From assembly GCA_035497735.1 (NCBI GenBank), contig DATJCX010000066.1, forward strand, positions 39,533 through 103,532: a stretch of 64,000 nt of DNA, read 5' to 3'. The position numbers and the translations under genes are program-made. This DNA is from Brumimicrobium sp035497735 (GTDB lineage: Bacteria > Bacteroidota > Bacteroidia > Flavobacteriales_D > Crocinitomicaceae). A model generated the notes under the pieces. It did no database searches. It saw only the letters and a list, made by a program, of their open reading frames with translations, and was not told the DNA's origin. Numbering within the stretch: position 1 is the first letter of the stretch; each line of letters begins with the position of its first letter. Shown here one piece after another: positions 62,965-64,000 of this stretch.

Positions 62965-63186
62965 TTACTTTTCTGTTAGTTGTTCACTTATAAAGTCAGG
63001 AAATGTCTTTACGGCTATTGCTAACTTTTCGATATTTTCATTTTTTAACGACTCCACATTTAAGTAATTATTGTAGCTACGGAATCGACTACGCTATTGC
63101 ATTTGGTCAACCAAGTCTTCTTTAGGTCTGTCGCTACAAGCCCAAAGTCCTAATGCTAAAAATGTCAATAATGTTATTTGTTTCAT
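62965..63186 (-). pseudogene. Interrupted small lipoprotein gene (in-frame TAG)
   Basis: From ATG 63186 the frame encodes MKQITLLTFLALGLWACSDR, a signal peptide with lipobox LWAC, and runs 30 codons to a TAG at 63096-63094. The same frame then stays open for 42 more codons (beginning RSRFRSYNNYLNVESLKNE, ending FISEQLTEK) to a TAA at 62967-62965. Either the gene is a 30-residue lipoprotein or a 73-codon gene has acquired a nonsense mutation. The latter fits better, because the downstream part reads like ordinary coding sequence and abuts the next gene. The gap before it carries the cassette boundary described at 63210. Confidence 0.5.
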
Positions 63187-63209
63187 ATTTCGTGTCGTTC
63201 GTTATAGTT

Positions 63210-63293
63210 GCACACAACGGTCCTGCTGTAGGAAAAGTGGCGCATTTCTCGAATGTAATCGTGCGCCATTTTTTTTACAGCATGTTATAGCTA
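63210..63293 (-). repeat. attC-like site at the 3' end of a gene cassette
   Basis: Read on the minus strand: TAGCTATAAC (63293-63284, overlapping the gene's stop codon), then ATGCTGTA, a spacer, TGGCGCA, a 17-base loop, TGCGCCA, a spacer, TACAGCAG and finally CGTTGTGTGC (63219-63210). Two nested stems (TGCTGTA/TACAGCA, TGGCGCA/TGCGCCA) lie between an AAC-ending box and a GTT-starting box, the plan of integron attC sites. The outer boxes depart from the strict RYYYAAC/GTTRRRY consensus. Confidence 0.55.
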
Positions 63294-63854
63294 TTTATTC
63301 AATTTAAAACTTTTAACACAATGGATAATCATTCCAAAGTTATTCTCAATGTTTTCGTTCTTTTCGCTCACTCCACCCAAATAATAATATTGAGTGTCAT
63401 TAATTGGAATAAAAAAATCTAGTTCTTCTTGTGTGATTTTTCCGTTATGTTCGTATGTCAAAAGAGCAGTTTTAGCAGTTTTATTTCCAATTTTCATTTC
63501 CGACTTTTCTACTACCTTAACATTATTGGCTCTATCGGTCATTTGTTTAATTAGATGTTCAAATTCTGTTTCAATATTTCTGGAAATAATATTCATTTTC
63601 ATAACGCCCATTGCTACAAAGTTGCTGTCTTTCGATCCACTTTCGAGAACATATAAAACAGTATCAGAATCGATTGGGTCTTCATTGTGAAACCAGTTAT
63701 TCGGAAGTAATATTGAAAATTCACCATTATTCGAGTTAAACTGCGACTTTGCAAATTTCACCTTATTTGATTCATAGTTAGCAATGCTCTTTCGGTTCTC
63801 TCCGCAGGCGATAAGAACGAATAACATTATTAGTATTCCGAGTGTTTTCTTCAT
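63291..63854 (-). CDS. Lipoprotein with PsbP/DcrB-like fold, in an integron-like cassette
   Basis: 187 residues with lipobox VLIAC (Cys about residue 17). The mature part has GEFSILLPNNWFHNEDP (about 44-60), VLYVLESGSKDSNFVAMGVMKM (about 66-87), a central helix and a C-terminal FGMIIHCVKSFKLN, a layout of PsbP/MOG1-type small proteins. The function is unknown. ATG 63854 lies directly after the box GTTATAGCTA and the TAG stop overlaps TAGCTATAAC, so the gene fills its cassette almost exactly. Small secreted cargo is typical of cassette arrays. Confidence 0.7.
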   Translation of the reverse strand: MKKTLGILIMLFVLIACGENRKSIANYESNKVKFAKSQFNSNNGEFSILLPNNWFHNEDPIDSDTVLYVLESGSKDSNFVAMGVMKMNIISRNIETEFEHLIKQMTDRANNVKVVEKSEMKIGNKTAKTALLTYEHNGKITQEELDFFIPINDTQYYYLGGVSEKNENIENNFGMIIHCVKSFKLNK

Positions 63855-63995
63855 TAGCTATAACGAAAAATGGTAGCCGTAGTTGCCGGATTTACAGCAC
63901 TTTCGTATCAATTTAGCACTTCGGTTCGTTAAAAGCACCAAAGTATCAAGTTGGCACGAAAGCCGGCAATTATCGGCTACCATATGTTAGTGGCA
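63855..63995 (-). repeat. Second attC-like site, with a large palindrome
   Basis: Read on the minus strand: GCCACTAAC (63994-63986), ATATGGTAGCCGATAATTG, CCGG, a loop of about 70 bases, CCGG, CAACTACGGCTACCATTTT and CGTTATAGCTA (63865-63855). ATGGTAGCCG pairs perfectly with CGGCTACCAT and TTGCCGG with CCGGCAA, and the arms differ by one unpaired base and two mismatches between these blocks, as expected of extrahelical bases in attC stems. The right end lies only 5 bases from the window edge. Confidence 0.55.
63896..63957 (+). repeat. Two direct 24-bp repeats inside the loop of the second palindrome
   Basis: AGCAC-N4-GTATCAAtTTaGCAC (63896-63919) recurs as AGCAC-N4-GTATCAAgTTgGCAC (63934-63957), 38 bases apart. 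The copies differ in the N4 and at two further bases. Confidence 0.6.
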
Positions 63996-64000
63996 TTTAT

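Noticed and set aside
1..64000. tRNA or rRNA genes
   Set aside because: No cloverleaf with a TTC-GA T-loop or rRNA-like stretch was found in the gaps by eye; a covariance scan would be needed to exclude one fully.

Overview
The window comes from a low-GC member of the Bacteroidetes, most likely Flavobacteriales (a Crocinitomicaceae-like lineage would fit; this is inference). The signs are: type IX secretion (T9SS) cargo with both type A and type B C-terminal sorting domains, many SPII lipoproteins and SPI exported proteins, Bacteroidetes -7 promoter boxes (TAnnTTTG) ahead of many genes, a mevalonate pathway pair, and conserved Bacteroidetes families (DUF4956, DUF2490, DUF4412, a MASVRDLK-type small protein). 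I see no rRNA, tRNA, CRISPR array, insertion sequence or prophage. Almost all of the window is ordinary chromosome.

Layout. 0-5 kb: 5' part of rarA (cut by the window edge), then tatD-like, tcdA and the coupled DNA-repair set xseA-xseB-dinB. 5-8 kb: a membrane thioredoxin-like protein, a small lipoprotein, a bacterial eRF1-like (baeRF) probable ribosome-hibernation factor, and a membrane protein with a Cys/His tail. 8.3-13.4 kb: a 1682-residue T9SS type B surface protein with three near-identical Ig-like repeats. 13.5-18.1 kb: mvaD-mevalonate kinase, then lon. 18.2-23.3 kb: recQ, ilvE, tatA and a T9SS type A esterase. 23.4-27.3 kb: an M16A lipoprotein peptidase and an XRE/S24 regulator.

27.5-35.8 kb is a minus-strand block. 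It ends in a likely operon running DinB-fold, NlpC/P60, sugar epimerase, glyA, catalytic M16, non-catalytic M16. 36-43 kb: fahA, a repeat protein built of about 12-residue YxHQA units, a lipoprotein, arginase, an M42 peptidase and a compact rhodanese-popT-aroE operon. 43-48.6 kb: an AlbA_2-type regulator, a YdcF/SanA protein, a GNAT protein, an orphan T9SS C-terminal fragment, a coiled-coil lipoprotein and an M61 peptidase. 48.7-51 kb: a VTC-DUF4956-DUF2490 unit (polyphosphate polymerase-like). 51-62.4 kb: envelope and lipoprotein genes, a Dus enzyme, a stand-alone copy of the N-terminal domain of long RluA-family pseudouridine synthases, two L,D-transpeptidases, a TauE permease and a DEAD-box helicase.

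The last 1.5 kb differs. Small exported-protein genes on the minus strand are separated by GC-rich imperfect palindromes. One gene (63291-63854) sits in a unit whose first bases and last box are exactly complementary (GTTATAGCTA / TAGCTATAAC), the rule for integron gene cassettes. I read this as the end of a cassette array (attC sites, no integrase in view) continuing past the right edge. It is the most unusual structure here. Promoter and terminator calls are by eye and carry modest confidence.
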